In this document: piece after piece, positions 1 to 7,993 of the stretch
Position numbering within the stretch: the first letter of the stretch is position 1
Layout of the letters: the number at the start of each line of letters is the position of its first letter
IMG/VR virus record: IMGVR_UViG_3300010373_000010
Coordinates: 1-60,780 of that record
Strand: one strand, 5' to 3'
DNA length: 60,780 nt
Source: a virus
The notes under the pieces: model-generated
What the model saw: the letters and a program-made list of their open reading frames with translations, nothing else
What the model was told of the DNA's origin: nothing
The model's database searches: none
Made by a program: the position numbers and the translations under genes

Positions 1-123
1 ACACTGCAAACCACGTATACAGCAAACGGGTCTTTCCCTGCACCGGATTCAGGTGTTACACAGATTGAAGTTCAGGCTCTTGGAGCCGGCGGCGGCGGTG
101 GCGCGGGACCTGCCGCTAGCGGG
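1..123. repeat. Terminal direct repeat, left copy (circle junction)
   Basis: These 123 bases are identical to the last 123 bases of the window (60658-60780). Both copies fall in the same reading frame of one glycine-rich gene, so the natural reading is that a circular assembly was cut open with a short overlap, not that there are two genomic copies. The unique length is 60,657 bp. A true short terminal redundancy cannot be excluded from sequence alone. Confidence 0.95.
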
Positions 124-957
124 GAAGGATACGCCGGATACGGGGGTGCTTATGTTGACGCTTTTTTCTCGCCATCGAATCTGGCATATCCGGTAGCGAT
201 TGTTATAGGAGTCGGAGGAGTCGGAGCTACTGGACCAACCTGGAGTTCCACAGGCACAGCAGGTACTGACACAACGTTCGGAACGTATATAACAGCCCAA
301 GGTGGTAGCCACTATAATGCAGCCCTTGCCACATATGCCGTTACGAACGCTTCTTCGTATACTGGCGAAGATGGTGGCTACCAAGAGACGGGTGGTAGCA
401 GTGGTGATACGACGCATGCAGGCGCAGGCGGTGGATCAACACAGGGAACTGGTCTTCCGCCGCAAACAGTGCGAGGAGGAATATGTTCTTCTGGACCCGG
501 TGGCACCGGTGGTAACGCCCCTGGCCCATATGGCAACGGCGGGAACGGTACCGGTTACGGCTCTGGCGGCGGCGGTGGCACAGGAAGCCCGACATTTAAC
601 GGCACCGGTGGCAACGGTGCCGGCGGATGGATGCAGATCACGCAGACCTACGGATCGCCGGCTGATTCATATAATGTATACCACAATGGAGTTCTAATAG
701 GGAACACGACTTCTACATCATTCGATGACCCGAATCCTCCCACGGGTGCTGTGACGTATAAAGTAGTCGCAGTCTTGGGTGGAGTGGAGCAAACGAATGG
801 CTCTCAGCAGATCATCGTGAATGTGAGCCCGGTCTTGATTAATATTGGTGGAAAATTCGTGCAATCTGCTGTATACAAAGCCGTAGAACTCGCTCAAGTC
901 GGGGACATCAAGCCCCGCATCTGGCCGCCGAAGAAGAACAACACGGTGCAGGCATGA
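1..957 (+). CDS. Glycine-rich tail fibre protein, 3' part (gene begins at 60580)
   Basis: Continuation of the gene whose ATG is at 60580; across the circle junction it encodes about 344 aa. Frame +1 is open from base 1 to the TGA at 955-957. After a short N-terminal beta-type segment the protein is dominated by Gly/Ala/Thr/Ser runs (for example AGGGGGAGP, GVGGVG, GSGGGGG), then a compact C-terminal domain from about position 610 with a fibronectin-III-like feel (YNVYHNGVLIGNT). Glycine-rich phage fibres often form collagen-like or polyglycine-II receptor-binding tips. The stop overlaps the next ATG (ATGA). The exact role in host binding is inferred from family resemblance and position. Confidence 0.75.
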   Translation, partial: TLQTTYTANGSFPAPDSGVTQIEVQALGAGGGGGAGPAASGEGYAGYGGAYVDAFFSPSNLAYPVAIVIGVGGVGATGPTWSSTGTAGTDTTFGTYITAQGGSHYNAALATYAVTNASSYTGEDGGYQETGGSSGDTTHAGAGGGSTQGTGLPPQTVRGGICSSGPGGTGGNAPGPYGNGGNGTGYGSGGGGGTGSPTFNGTGGNGAGGWMQITQTYGSPADSYNVYHNGVLIGNTTSTSFDDPNPPTGAVTYKVVAVLGGVEQTNGSQQIIVNVSPVLINIGGKFVQSAVYKAVELAQVGDIKPRIWPPKKNNTVQA

Positions 958-1277
958 GTACGTACAGCGCTGTTTTCACGCAAGCTCCGGAAGAGAAGCG
1001 CCGGTACATTTTGGATTACACGCTCACCCTCTCGGCTGGCGAGACGGTGACCAGTATTTCGTCGCCAATCAACATCACGCAGACCTTCGGGACCAACCCT
1101 CCCGTGGCGGCGTTCCAGATCACCAGCGTTGTAGTCGGCCCGGGTGGTCTTCAGGTTGTGTTCTACGCGAATGGCGGAGACGATGGGGATGAGTTCGAGG
1201 TTCAGTTCCTTGCCAATACGAGCGCTGGCCAGATCATCGAAGACGTAGTCAAGTTCACTATCGAGTCCGATCTATGA
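954..1277 (+). CDS. Putative fibre-tail adaptor-like protein
   Basis: A 107-aa protein whose start overlaps the previous stop (ATGA) and whose stop overlaps the next start, so it is coupled between two fibre genes. It contains YILDYTLTLSAGETVTSIS followed by a predicted all-beta Ig-like fold and ends in GQIIEDVVKFTIESDL. The pattern (initial D-Y/L-x-L-x-AGET strand, then alternating strands with GG turns and a closing TxxGQ strand) resembles small phage fibre-to-tail adaptor proteins. No catalytic motif is visible. The adaptor role is inferred from this resemblance and from its place between fibre genes. Confidence 0.6.
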   Translation: MSTYSAVFTQAPEEKRRYILDYTLTLSAGETVTSISSPINITQTFGTNPPVAAFQITSVVVGPGGLQVVFYANGGDDGDEFEVQFLANTSAGQIIEDVVKFTIESDL

Positions 1278-2326
1278 GCAGCATCATACTTTTCAATGAC
1301 AACGCATCGTCGTTGCTGGCCTCTGCGATTGGCACTGGAGATACGAGCCTCACTGTCACGCCGGGTGAAGGTCAGTTGTTCTCCAACCCAGGCGCGGGGC
1401 AGGTCGCATACGGCACGCTCGAAGACGTGAACGGCAACATCGAGATCGTCCAGATCACGAGTCGCACTGTTGATGCTTTTGTGATCGTGCGCGGGCAGGA
1501 CAATACGACTCCGCTGCCGTTCGCCTCCGGGACCCGATTCGAGCAGCGCCTCACCGCTGGGATGCTCCAGGCACTCCTCCAGAAGAACGGCGGCGACACC
1601 CTCAGCGGCACGACGAATGTCACCGGGGTACTCCAGCTTGGTGCCGGCGGATCTATCCAGGGCGGTGAGTACGCTGGTGGCTACGTCCGGTCGCAGCCCG
1701 GCGATACCAGCAACCAGATCCATGTCCCCATCGGCTCCGCGGCGACGGCTGCCGGCAGCCCCATCCTCACGACGGCGAATCTCCTCAACAATCTGCCCAG
1801 TGGTGTAGGTGTCGCGCTCACAGGCATGATCGTTATTTGGAGCGGCGCAAGCTCCTCCGTGCCGGCCGGCTGGGTCATCTGCGATGGCAATAACGGTACT
1901 CCCGACTTGCGCGACCAGTTCGTGCTCGGCGCTGGCGGTGCTCTCCCTACTGCTGGGGGATCGAGCAGCACCACCACCGGGTCCACGTCTCTCGGTTCCC
2001 TGTCCGTGGGCAATACGGCGCTGACGATCGACCAGATCCCGTCGCATAGTCACCGGTGGTGGTCGAGCGGTTTGACCTACAGCTCGAACGGTCAGCCCGC
2101 GGTGCTCGGCATCCAAAATGGTGCCGGGTCCTACCACACCAACCTCAGCGAACTCGGCGGCGGTCAGTCCGCCGTGGATTTCATCGAGACGACCGGCGGC
2201 AGCGGGGGTCCTGGCTCCAACACGGCTGCCAATCCGCACTCGCATTCGCTCAGTGGGACAACTGCTCACGCGCATTCGTATACTCTCCCGCCGTATCGCG
2301 CGTTGTTCTACATCATGAAGACGTAA
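1274..2326 (+). CDS. Tail fibre with C-terminal tail-collar domain
   Basis: 350 aa. The N-terminal third (GDTSLTVTPGEGQLFSNP, IVQITSRTVDAFVIVRGQD) resembles the particle-proximal part of fibres; the C-terminal part has the collar-domain signature PAGWVICDGNNGTPDLRDQFVLGAG, histidine pairs (IPSHSH, PHSHSLSGTTAHAH) and the closing PPYRALFYIMKT. Such domains form trimeric fibre tips in which histidines can coordinate metal ions. The gene overlaps its upstream neighbour by 4 bases and is followed after 11 bases by another fibre gene with its own AAGGAT ribosome-binding site. Likely a structural receptor-binding protein. Confidence 0.85.
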   Translation: MSSIILFNDNASSLLASAIGTGDTSLTVTPGEGQLFSNPGAGQVAYGTLEDVNGNIEIVQITSRTVDAFVIVRGQDNTTPLPFASGTRFEQRLTAGMLQALLQKNGGDTLSGTTNVTGVLQLGAGGSIQGGEYAGGYVRSQPGDTSNQIHVPIGSAATAAGSPILTTANLLNNLPSGVGVALTGMIVIWSGASSSVPAGWVICDGNNGTPDLRDQFVLGAGGALPTAGGSSSTTTGSTSLGSLSVGNTALTIDQIPSHSHRWWSSGLTYSSNGQPAVLGIQNGAGSYHTNLSELGGGQSAVDFIETTGGSGGPGSNTAANPHSHSLSGTTAHAHSYTLPPYRALFYIMKT

Positions 2327-2337
2327 GGATTGCTACC

Positions 2338-3510
2338 ATGGCTCAGACCACCGCAATCCGGGCGCCAACCAACGATACCGAAAACCATACTATTATTTTA
2401 CGGCAGCTCAAGGAAGCGGCCGAAGTCGGACGTCGTATCCGCGGGAACCCCCTGGATAGCTTTGCTCAAGTAGGCGAATTGGTGAACGCCGGCATTGTTC
2501 GATTGGTGAATAACCAGCTCGTTGCCCCCAGCCCGTCCAGTCTCCCCGCATCTGCTGTTCCTAGCACGCGCAAAGTGAGTACCGCTGGATCGCTTACTGG
2601 CGGCGGTGCTCTCGCTACCGACTTAACGTTGCAGTTGGTGAATGACACTGCAGCGCCGGGTAATAGCATGGTGTACGGCACGAATGCAAGCGGTGTTAAA
2701 GGATGGTACGCGTCGAGCGGTGGAGGAGGAGGATCAAGCACTCTCGCTGGTTTATCCGACGTATCTATCAGCAGCCCGTCGAATGGGCAAGTGCTTACCT
2801 ACAACTCTTCCACTTCAAAATGGGATAACGCCAATAGCGGCACTACTGTAGCTACCCCCGGCACTATCTCCGATTTAGTTTTCTGGTGGGAGAGTGACAA
2901 TATTCTGGCGACTACGGGCCAGGGCATTTACGCCTTTCAGGACCGAACTCCATGGTATGGAGTAGGCGCTCCGTGCGGAACTGCGGGTATGGCGCTGGCA
3001 AACTCGTCTGGTTTGAACGGTCTTCCGACTGTGAATTTTGGCACCGGCGGTGCATGGTACACGATCCCAGGAAGCGCGGTTCTAACAGGGGTCACAATTT
3101 TTTCGGTATTCAACACGTCGGCTCCAGCAGGACCGGTGTCTATCATTGGCTCAACCGGCGGTAGTGGTATCGTTTTCCGCATATGGTCCAATCACATGAA
3201 CGTGCTGGTGGACTTGGTCGGAGGCGGCGGTTCGTCTAGTGCGACGGTGTCCGCGAACACATGGTACCAAGGCAATGTAACGTATGTCCCGAGCACTGGG
3301 GTGTATGCTTTCCGCCAAGGTCGTGCCGCCGCGGGCAGCGGAACGGGTCCCACTGCTAGTGCAACTGCGACGATGAACAGGATCGGATCTGGCGCCTCGG
3401 GAGAGAATTTTCAGGGGCAGCTCGCGGCCGTGATAGTCTACAATCGTGTTCTCACCACGACTGAGATCACGAACGTGGAAAACTACCTGAATGCAAAGTG
3501 GGGCGTCTGA
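2338..3510 (+). CDS. Tail fibre/appendage with C-terminal LamG-like lectin domain
   Basis: 390 aa from the ATG at 2338, chosen because AAGGAT lies 8-9 bases upstream and the frame extension further upstream (to 2056) runs inside the previous gene. The N-terminus (MAQTTAIRAPTNDTENHTII) is helical. The middle has the fibre-repeat signature KVSTAGSLTGGGALATDLTLQL. The C-terminal roughly 210 residues form a concanavalin/laminin-G type jelly-roll module (FWWESDN, FSVFNTSAPAGPVSIIGS, LAAVIVYNRVLTTTEITNVENYLNAKWG). The closing ExxNVENYLNAKWG motif is typical of this lectin class. Probable carbohydrate-binding receptor-recognition protein. Confidence 0.8.
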   Translation: MAQTTAIRAPTNDTENHTIILRQLKEAAEVGRRIRGNPLDSFAQVGELVNAGIVRLVNNQLVAPSPSSLPASAVPSTRKVSTAGSLTGGGALATDLTLQLVNDTAAPGNSMVYGTNASGVKGWYASSGGGGGSSTLAGLSDVSISSPSNGQVLTYNSSTSKWDNANSGTTVATPGTISDLVFWWESDNILATTGQGIYAFQDRTPWYGVGAPCGTAGMALANSSGLNGLPTVNFGTGGAWYTIPGSAVLTGVTIFSVFNTSAPAGPVSIIGSTGGSGIVFRIWSNHMNVLVDLVGGGGSSSATVSANTWYQGNVTYVPSTGVYAFRQGRAAAGSGTGPTASATATMNRIGSGASGENFQGQLAAVIVYNRVLTTTEITNVENYLNAKWGV

Positions 3511-5747
3511 TGGCTACGCTCAAGATCGAGAACTTCACTGGCATCGCGCCGCGCTGGTCGAACCGCCTCCTGGCGAACTCGGCAGCGGTGACGGCTGCCA
3601 ATGCGAAGCTGCTCTCCGGCGAGCTGCGTGGCTTGCGCGAAACTCAGTTGCTCTACAACTTCGGGAACGTGAGCCCCGAGATCGCCCGCGCGTACCGGCT
3701 GCCGGCCACCGTAGGCGCTCCGCTGCCGATCAGCGGCTCGGATTACTGGGTCGGCTTCACTGATCCGCAGGTGGACTTCGTTCGCACACCGGTGTTGGAG
3801 GATAGCTTTGAGCGCTATTACTGGACCAGTGATTCTACCCGCCTCGGTGGGGTTCCTCAGTACAACACTCGCGCCCGTATCCAGGGCGGTTCTGGCAGCT
3901 TCGTCCTCGGCATCCCTGCTCCTACAGTCGCCCCAACGGTCGTACCGCCTGCTGGCACTGATGTTGAGAGGGCATACGTATACACTTTTGTCAGTGCATA
4001 CGGCGAGGAAGGAGCGCCAAGTCCGCCTACGACTGCTACAGGAACGAGTGGGAGCTGGGCCATCAGCGGAATCCAAACTACTGTCCCTAGCCAGTCCAAC
4101 TATAACTTGGCCACGACGCGGATCTACCGCACTGTGGCCGGCACGACTGCGACCGAGTATTACTGGGTAGCTGACATCGCCTTCGGAACCGCGACCTACA
4201 CGGACAACGCCGTCGATGCCACGGTGGCGCTGAACTACACCATGCAGTCTCTGACCTGGGACCCGCCGCCGCAAACGCTCAAAGGTCTTGTGGCGCACCC
4301 GGGCGGCTTCCTGATCGGATTCACCGGTCGCGATCTTTACATGTCGGTGCCGTACCAGCCGCACGCGTGGCCCGTGCAGAACATTCAGACGTGCCAAACG
4401 GAGATCGTCGGTGTCAGCATCTACAACAACGTCATTATCGTTGCCACTACCAGCCATCCGTACTGGGCAGACGGTATGTCGCCGGACGCTGTCACACTGG
4501 AGAAAATCGAGTCTATCGATCCATGTGTCAGTCGCCGCGGTATGGCCACGACAATCGATGGGGTTTACTACCCCAGCCCGCAGGGTATTGTTCTTGCGAC
4601 CGGAGGGCAAACACAACTCGTCACTCGATGGCTTTTCACTCGCGAGGAGTGGCAGCTTTATTTTTCGCCCACCACGGTGAATGCTGTTCCTTACGGGGTT
4701 CAGTACATTGCGTTTGATTCGACAGCCACGGGCTTCATCTACACTCCCCAGGATTACGACACTGCACCTGAGACGAGCCCCTACGCGCAGTACATGAGCA
4801 CAATGTCGCTGACGACGTTGGATCGCTTCACGGACGTCCAGACCGTTCAGATCGACCAGTACAGCGGCGACGTCTACATTGTGCAGGGCAATCAGGTGCG
4901 ACTGTGGGACCCGCCCACTTCGACGCCGTACACCTACACGTGGACGAGCAAGGAGTTCGATCTTCCGAAGCCGGTCAACTTCGGCGCCATGCGCGTGAAG
5001 TTTCAGGGCTCGCCAATCAAGATCCCGGTACAGTTCCTGGCTGACTACACGACATATAATACGTACCGTTATGCGCTTGGCCCTGTCGCGCATACGCCTC
5101 CTGTTCTCGGAGCGCCAGGAACTAGCACAACCGGTGGCACGTTGGCGGCCAACACATACTACTACGTGGTCGAGGCGATTTTGAGCAACGGGGTGTCGGT
5201 GCGCTCGAATGAAGTTTCGATTACAACGACCGGTTCTACTTCCAGCAATACGCTCAATTGGACAGCGTATTCCAACGCCATCGGCTACTACGTTTTCCGC
5301 GGCACCAGCGCGAAGGGTGAGAATGTCTATTACGCCCCGGGTAATGTTACATCATACATTGATACCGGCGCTGCGGCTACGAATGGAACACCGATGGGCA
5401 ATCTCGGGCAGCTCGCGCCCATCAATAGCCGACCGATCAACGGCGCCCGCAAGCTCACCGTGACGCAAAGCCCGCTGGACCCGCAAAACCGTGCTGCAAT
5501 CAACGGCAGTACCCTGTATCCTGTAGGAGCCCTGGAGAACCCAGGCGGTGGCGTGCAGGTGAATGTCTACGCTCGTGACGAGGCCCAGGATTGGAACCTC
5601 GTGTTCAACTGGTCCGTCAAGGACGAGAAGATCAAGCGCCTTCCGTCGGGCTTCAAGTCGGATGGTTGGCAGATCCAACTCATCGGCAACGTGCCGGTGT
5701 ATTCCGTTGTCCTGGCAGAAACAGGCGAAGAACTCGCCAAGGTATAA
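3510..5747 (+). CDS. Large virion structural protein with fibronectin-III-like repeats
   Basis: 745 aa from the ATG at 3510, which shares a base with the preceding TGA (TGATG), a common coupling arrangement; the in-frame ATG at 3498 is less likely. The N-terminus (IENFTGIAPRWSNRLLANSAAVTAANAKLLSGELRGL) matches a recurring phage virion-protein pattern. Two repeats of about 90 residues look FN3-like: RAYVYTFVSAYGEEGAPS...TRIYRTVAGTTATEYYWVAD near residue 150 and YYYVVEAILSNGVSVRSNEV...GYYVFRGTSAKGENVYY near residue 550. Between them is a beta-rich, possibly beta-propeller region. It sits between fibres and the lysis genes, so a tail hub or tail-tube-like role is likely; the precise function is unknown. 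Confidence 0.75.
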   Translation: MATLKIENFTGIAPRWSNRLLANSAAVTAANAKLLSGELRGLRETQLLYNFGNVSPEIARAYRLPATVGAPLPISGSDYWVGFTDPQVDFVRTPVLEDSFERYYWTSDSTRLGGVPQYNTRARIQGGSGSFVLGIPAPTVAPTVVPPAGTDVERAYVYTFVSAYGEEGAPSPPTTATGTSGSWAISGIQTTVPSQSNYNLATTRIYRTVAGTTATEYYWVADIAFGTATYTDNAVDATVALNYTMQSLTWDPPPQTLKGLVAHPGGFLIGFTGRDLYMSVPYQPHAWPVQNIQTCQTEIVGVSIYNNVIIVATTSHPYWADGMSPDAVTLEKIESIDPCVSRRGMATTIDGVYYPSPQGIVLATGGQTQLVTRWLFTREEWQLYFSPTTVNAVPYGVQYIAFDSTATGFIYTPQDYDTAPETSPYAQYMSTMSLTTLDRFTDVQTVQIDQYSGDVYIVQGNQVRLWDPPTSTPYTYTWTSKEFDLPKPVNFGAMRVKFQGSPIKIPVQFLADYTTYNTYRYALGPVAHTPPVLGAPGTSTTGGTLAANTYYYVVEAILSNGVSVRSNEVSITTTGSTSSNTLNWTAYSNAIGYYVFRGTSAKGENVYYAPGNVTSYIDTGAAATNGTPMGNLGQLAPINSRPINGARKLTVTQSPLDPQNRAAINGSTLYPVGALENPGGGVQVNVYARDEAQDWNLVFNWSVKDEKIKRLPSGFKSDGWQIQLIGNVPVYSVVLAETGEELAKV

Positions 5748-5752
5748 TAACA

Positions 5753-5911
5753 ATGAAACTCAAGGCCCTGTCAGCAGAGACGCGCTCCAAGTTGCAGCGC
5801 GACGTTGCTGAGATTCGTCGGCAAGTCACTCCGGTGCAGCCTTCGGCTGCCTCGAAGACCACCACGGAACGGAGGGTGTCATGGCTTCGCCGTCCCTTCT
5901 CGCACGCCTAG
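5753..5911 (+). CDS. Small basic hypothetical protein (52 aa)
   Basis: ATG at 5753, five bases after the upstream stop; the 3' end overlaps the next gene by 31 bases in another frame. The product begins MKLKALSAETRSKLQRDVAEIRRQ, a predicted amphipathic helix rich in Lys/Arg, followed by a Pro/Ser/Thr linker and a basic tail. No known domain was recognised. Its position immediately ahead of the lysis cassette suggests a minor virion or lysis-associated role, but this is only contextual. The ribosome-binding site (AAGG) is weak and somewhat distant. Confidence 0.5.
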   Translation: MKLKALSAETRSKLQRDVAEIRRQVTPVQPSAASKTTTERRVSWLRRPFSHA

Positions 5912-6210
5912 ATGCGCAGTACGCGCGCTTCCGCGGCTCGTGGTGGTTCGTCGGGATCTTCCTGGCCTACACCGGGATATGGTTCGTCCTGCGTCACGTC
6001 TACCATATCGACCCGAACCTCGATGAGCTGAATACTCAGTATTCCATCGAGGCGACTTTGGCCGGTGCTATGATTTCGATGGAGCTGAACAAAGCAGAAC
6101 AGGCACGGCGAGTTGCCGCGAAGCGCCATGAAGAACTCCTCCAGTACATCGCCGACGTGGCAGAAGCTATTCTGGAGGCAACTGGTGTTGATTCGGAGGA
6201 TACGGAATGA
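5881..6210 (+). CDS. Small membrane protein, DUF1003-like; possible holin
   Basis: 109 aa. A clear transmembrane segment (WWFVGIFLAYTGIWFVLRHV, residues about 21-40) and a second hydrophobic stretch (ATLAGAMISMEL, about 58-69) precede a charged helix (NKAEQARRVAAKRHEELLQYIADVAEAIL). The order TM, short loop with an acidic/asparagine patch, second TM, then basic coiled helix resembles the DUF1003/low-affinity-iron-permease-like group often carried by phages. It overlaps the endolysin start by ATGA, so a holin or holin-modulator function is plausible, but the similarity is from memory and would need a profile search. Confidence 0.6.
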   Translation: MASPSLLARLDAQYARFRGSWWFVGIFLAYTGIWFVLRHVYHIDPNLDELNTQYSIEATLAGAMISMELNKAEQARRVAAKRHEELLQYIADVAEAILEATGVDSEDTE

Positions 6211-6725
6211 GCTTCTTTACCGACGTGGCGTTCCCTTGGGTGATCGGGATCGAGAAGGGATTCCAGAAAGACCCGAAGGACCCGGGCAACTGGACCGGCG
6301 GAGCTGAAGGCGTCGGCGATCTGAAGGGCACCAAGTATGGTGTCAGCGCTCGCGCGTACCCGAATCTCGACATCGAGAACCTGACGCTCGAAGACGCGCA
6401 GGCCATTGCGAAGCGCGACTACTGGGACAAGTTCTACGGAGATCACTTGCCGCCTGGAGTAGCACTTTGCGTGTTTGACATGGGATACAACTCCGGTGTA
6501 CATGAGGGCGTGAAGATCCTTCAGCGCTGCTTGGATGTCCAGGAAGACGGTGTTATGGGGCCGATTACGCTTCGGCTCGCCGAAGTGAAAGATCCGTCCT
6601 GGCTCATCAAAACCTACTACATGGAGCGGATGATGGCGTATCGCCAGATGAAGGAATGGGCGCACGATGGTAACGGGTGGGCTGCACGCGCCCAGGAAAC
6701 TCGCGACAAAGCTCTGGCGGTATGA
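6207..6725 (+). CDS. Endolysin, glycoside hydrolase family 108 (N-acetylmuramidase)
   Basis: 172 aa. The N-terminal catalytic domain carries the family signature IEKGFQKDPKDPGNWTGG with the presumed catalytic glutamate at residue 16, then TKYGVSARAYPNLDIENLT and DYWDKFYGDHLP, all typical of GH108 lysozymes. The C-terminal part (GVHEGVKILQRCLDVQEDGVMGPITLRLAE) matches the peptidoglycan-binding domain usual in this family. It cleaves the glycan backbone of the host cell wall at lysis. There is no signal peptide, so export depends on a holin; candidate holins flank it on both sides with ATGA overlaps. Confidence 0.92.
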   Translation: MSFFTDVAFPWVIGIEKGFQKDPKDPGNWTGGAEGVGDLKGTKYGVSARAYPNLDIENLTLEDAQAIAKRDYWDKFYGDHLPPGVALCVFDMGYNSGVHEGVKILQRCLDVQEDGVMGPITLRLAEVKDPSWLIKTYYMERMMAYRQMKEWAHDGNGWAARAQETRDKALAV

Positions 6726-6922
6726 ACAAGCTCGACATTCGTGACTGGTTCGTGATGATCCTGGCCGGGTTGCTCTGGGGGATTGCTACTTTCTTCCTTT
6801 TCAGGCATCCTACTGAGGCCAACTTCGCCACGTGGGCGACGCTCAGCGGCACGATGTTGGGTGCATATCATTGGATGGTCATACGCGACCAGAAGGTGCC
6901 AGATGCTTGCGCTTCTCAGTAA
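6722..6922 (+). CDS. Putative holin (two transmembrane segments)
   Basis: 66 aa from the ATG at 6722, which overlaps the endolysin stop (ATGA). Two hydrophobic segments are visible: WFVMILAGLLWGIATFFLF (about residues 9-27) and TWATLSGTMLGAYHWMVI (about 37-54), with a charged N-terminus (MNKLDIRD) and a short polar tail (RDQKVPDACASQ). Size, topology and its place between endolysin and spanins are what is expected of a class II-type holin. It overlaps the Rz start by 20 bases. Confidence 0.75.
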   Translation: MNKLDIRDWFVMILAGLLWGIATFFLFRHPTEANFATWATLSGTMLGAYHWMVIRDQKVPDACASQ

Positions 6923-7382
6923 GCTGGTCCCGATCCGAGACTGGGTCTACTTCGGCGTCTTTGTGGCGCTGATTGCCGGCTTCGCCTACTACACGCATCA
7001 CGAGCGCGTCATCGGCGAACAGAAGATCGAGGCCCTTGACTCCAAACTTGCAGCGGCCCAGGCCGCGCACGTCCAGAAGGTGGAATCCGATGCGAATGTC
7101 GATGTTGGCAAGGCTGTTGCCCAGTACAGCGCTGCTGTTTCTGTCCCTCTGCTTCCTGCTCCTGTGCTCGTGTGCCACGCCGCCCCGAGCGGTTCCGGCG
7201 CAGTGCGTAGTGATGCCTCCGCCGCCGGCTCAGGCGATGGCGCTCCCGGCGTACCAGCAGAGAGTACGGTCCCATTTGACCCCGCCCCAGCGGTGATTGA
7301 AGACGGCCGAGATGCTGATGCGCAGGTGACGCTGCTACAGGCGTACATCCGGGCATGTCAAAAAGCCGGTGCGTGCAGGTGA
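6903..7382 (+). CDS. i-spanin (Rz-like inner-membrane lysis protein)
   Basis: 159 aa from the ATG at 6903; the in-frame extension upstream lies in the holin gene. An N-terminal signal-anchor (WVYFGVFVALIAGFAYYTHH, about residues 14-33) is followed by a periplasmic helical/coiled-coil stretch (EQKIEALDSKLAAAQAAHVQKVES), then a Pro/Ala-rich region and a C-terminal helix (AQVTLLQAYIRACQKAG). This is the usual i-spanin plan. With the embedded o-spanin it would fuse inner and outer membranes in the last step of lysis, which implies a Gram-negative host. Confidence 0.88.
   Translation: MLALLSKLVPIRDWVYFGVFVALIAGFAYYTHHERVIGEQKIEALDSKLAAAQAAHVQKVESDANVDVGKAVAQYSAAVSVPLLPAPVLVCHAAPSGSGAVRSDASAAGSGDGAPGVPAESTVPFDPAPAVIEDGRDADAQVTLLQAYIRACQKAGACR
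7090..7296 (+). CDS. o-spanin (Rz1-like lipoprotein) embedded in Rz
   Basis: 68 aa read in another frame wholly inside the Rz gene, with AAGG at 7077-7080 nine bases before the ATG at 7090. The signal peptide (MRMSMLARLLPSTALLFLSL) ends in a lipobox-like LCSC with the acylated cysteine at about residue 28. The short mature protein is proline-rich (TPPRAVPAQCVVMPPPPAQ), the hallmark of Rz1 outer-membrane lipoproteins. Two other ATGs (7096, 7102) are possible starts. Nested Rz/Rz1 architecture is known from lambda-type phages. Confidence 0.85.
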   Translation: MRMSMLARLLPSTALLFLSLCFLLLCSCATPPRAVPAQCVVMPPPPAQAMALPAYQQRVRSHLTPPQR

Positions 7383-7386
7383 GGCG

Positions 7387-7575
7387 ATGCCCAGCGTCAG
7401 CGGAAAGCAGCATCGATTCTTCGGCTTCCTGAAGTCCCATCCGGAGGCGGCCAAGGCTCGTGGCGTCAGCATGGGCGTCGTGAGCGAGTTTTTGGACGCC
7501 GACCGCGGCCGGCATTTCGGACCGCCCGCGCTGCCTCAGCGCAAGCCTGCCTTCATGCGACCGAGGCATGGATAG
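7387..7575 (+). CDS. Small conserved phage protein (62 aa), DUF3008-like
   Basis: Starts at the ATG at 7387 just after AGGTGAGG. The sequence MPSVSGKQHRFFGFLKSHPEAAKARGVSMGVVSEFLDADRG follows a pattern seen in many short phage proteins: M-P-x-x-S-x-x-Q-x-R-x-x-x, then a Gly/Val-Ser turn and xxEFxxAD(K/R)GRxF. Their function is unknown; they usually lie near head, tail or lysis genes, as here. The C-terminus is basic and proline-rich. Confidence 0.65.
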   Translation: MPSVSGKQHRFFGFLKSHPEAAKARGVSMGVVSEFLDADRGRHFGPPALPQRKPAFMRPRHG

Positions 7576-7993
7576 AATTATCGCCGATGGCCCGCGCATC
7601 CAGGCGTGGCTGCACGAGCAGTCCGGGCTGCCGCTGAAGGGGGACTTCCACGGCGTAGCCCGCGAAGTGGACGGGGAGATCGTATCAGCGTTTGGCTATG
7701 ATAATTTCACGGATGGCGGCTGCGCCCTGCACGTCTCTACGATTCGGCCTCTGACCAGGACCCTGCTGTGGTGGGCGTTCCATATCCCGTTCGAGCAGTG
7801 GGGCTTCCGCTTCCTTATGGGGTGTGTCTCTGCCAAGAACTTGAAATCCTTGAACCTCGCGACTAAGCTGGGGTTCACGGAAGTGGGCCGCATCCCGGGT
7901 GAGGTCCACTTCTTCGCCCTACAAAGACAAGACTGTCGGTGGATACAGCATGAGCAGCGGCGGCGGATCAGTCCCCAAGGCCCCCGATCTTAG
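7568..7993 (+). CDS. GNAT-like acetyltransferase fold protein
   Basis: 141 aa, overlapping the previous gene by 8 bases and the next by 44. The order of elements (VDGEIVSAFGYDNFTDGGCALHV strand pair; WWAFHIPFEQWGFRFLMGCVSAKNLKSLNLATKLGFTEVGRIPG) matches the C-terminal half of GNAT acetyltransferases, where N-x-x-S/A-x-x-L-A-x-x-x-GF-x-E precedes the last strands. Phage virion operons often hold such a protein, sometimes linked to modification of virion or host proteins. The acetyl-CoA loop is not clear-cut, so substrate and activity are unknown. Confidence 0.7.
   Translation: MDRIIADGPRIQAWLHEQSGLPLKGDFHGVAREVDGEIVSAFGYDNFTDGGCALHVSTIRPLTRTLLWWAFHIPFEQWGFRFLMGCVSAKNLKSLNLATKLGFTEVGRIPGEVHFFALQRQDCRWIQHEQRRRISPQGPRS

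Noticed and set aside
2056-2337. 94-codon upstream extension of the lectin-fibre gene
   Set aside because: Runs inside the preceding collar-fibre gene, Arg-rich, and a good ribosome-binding site and ATG exist at 2338.
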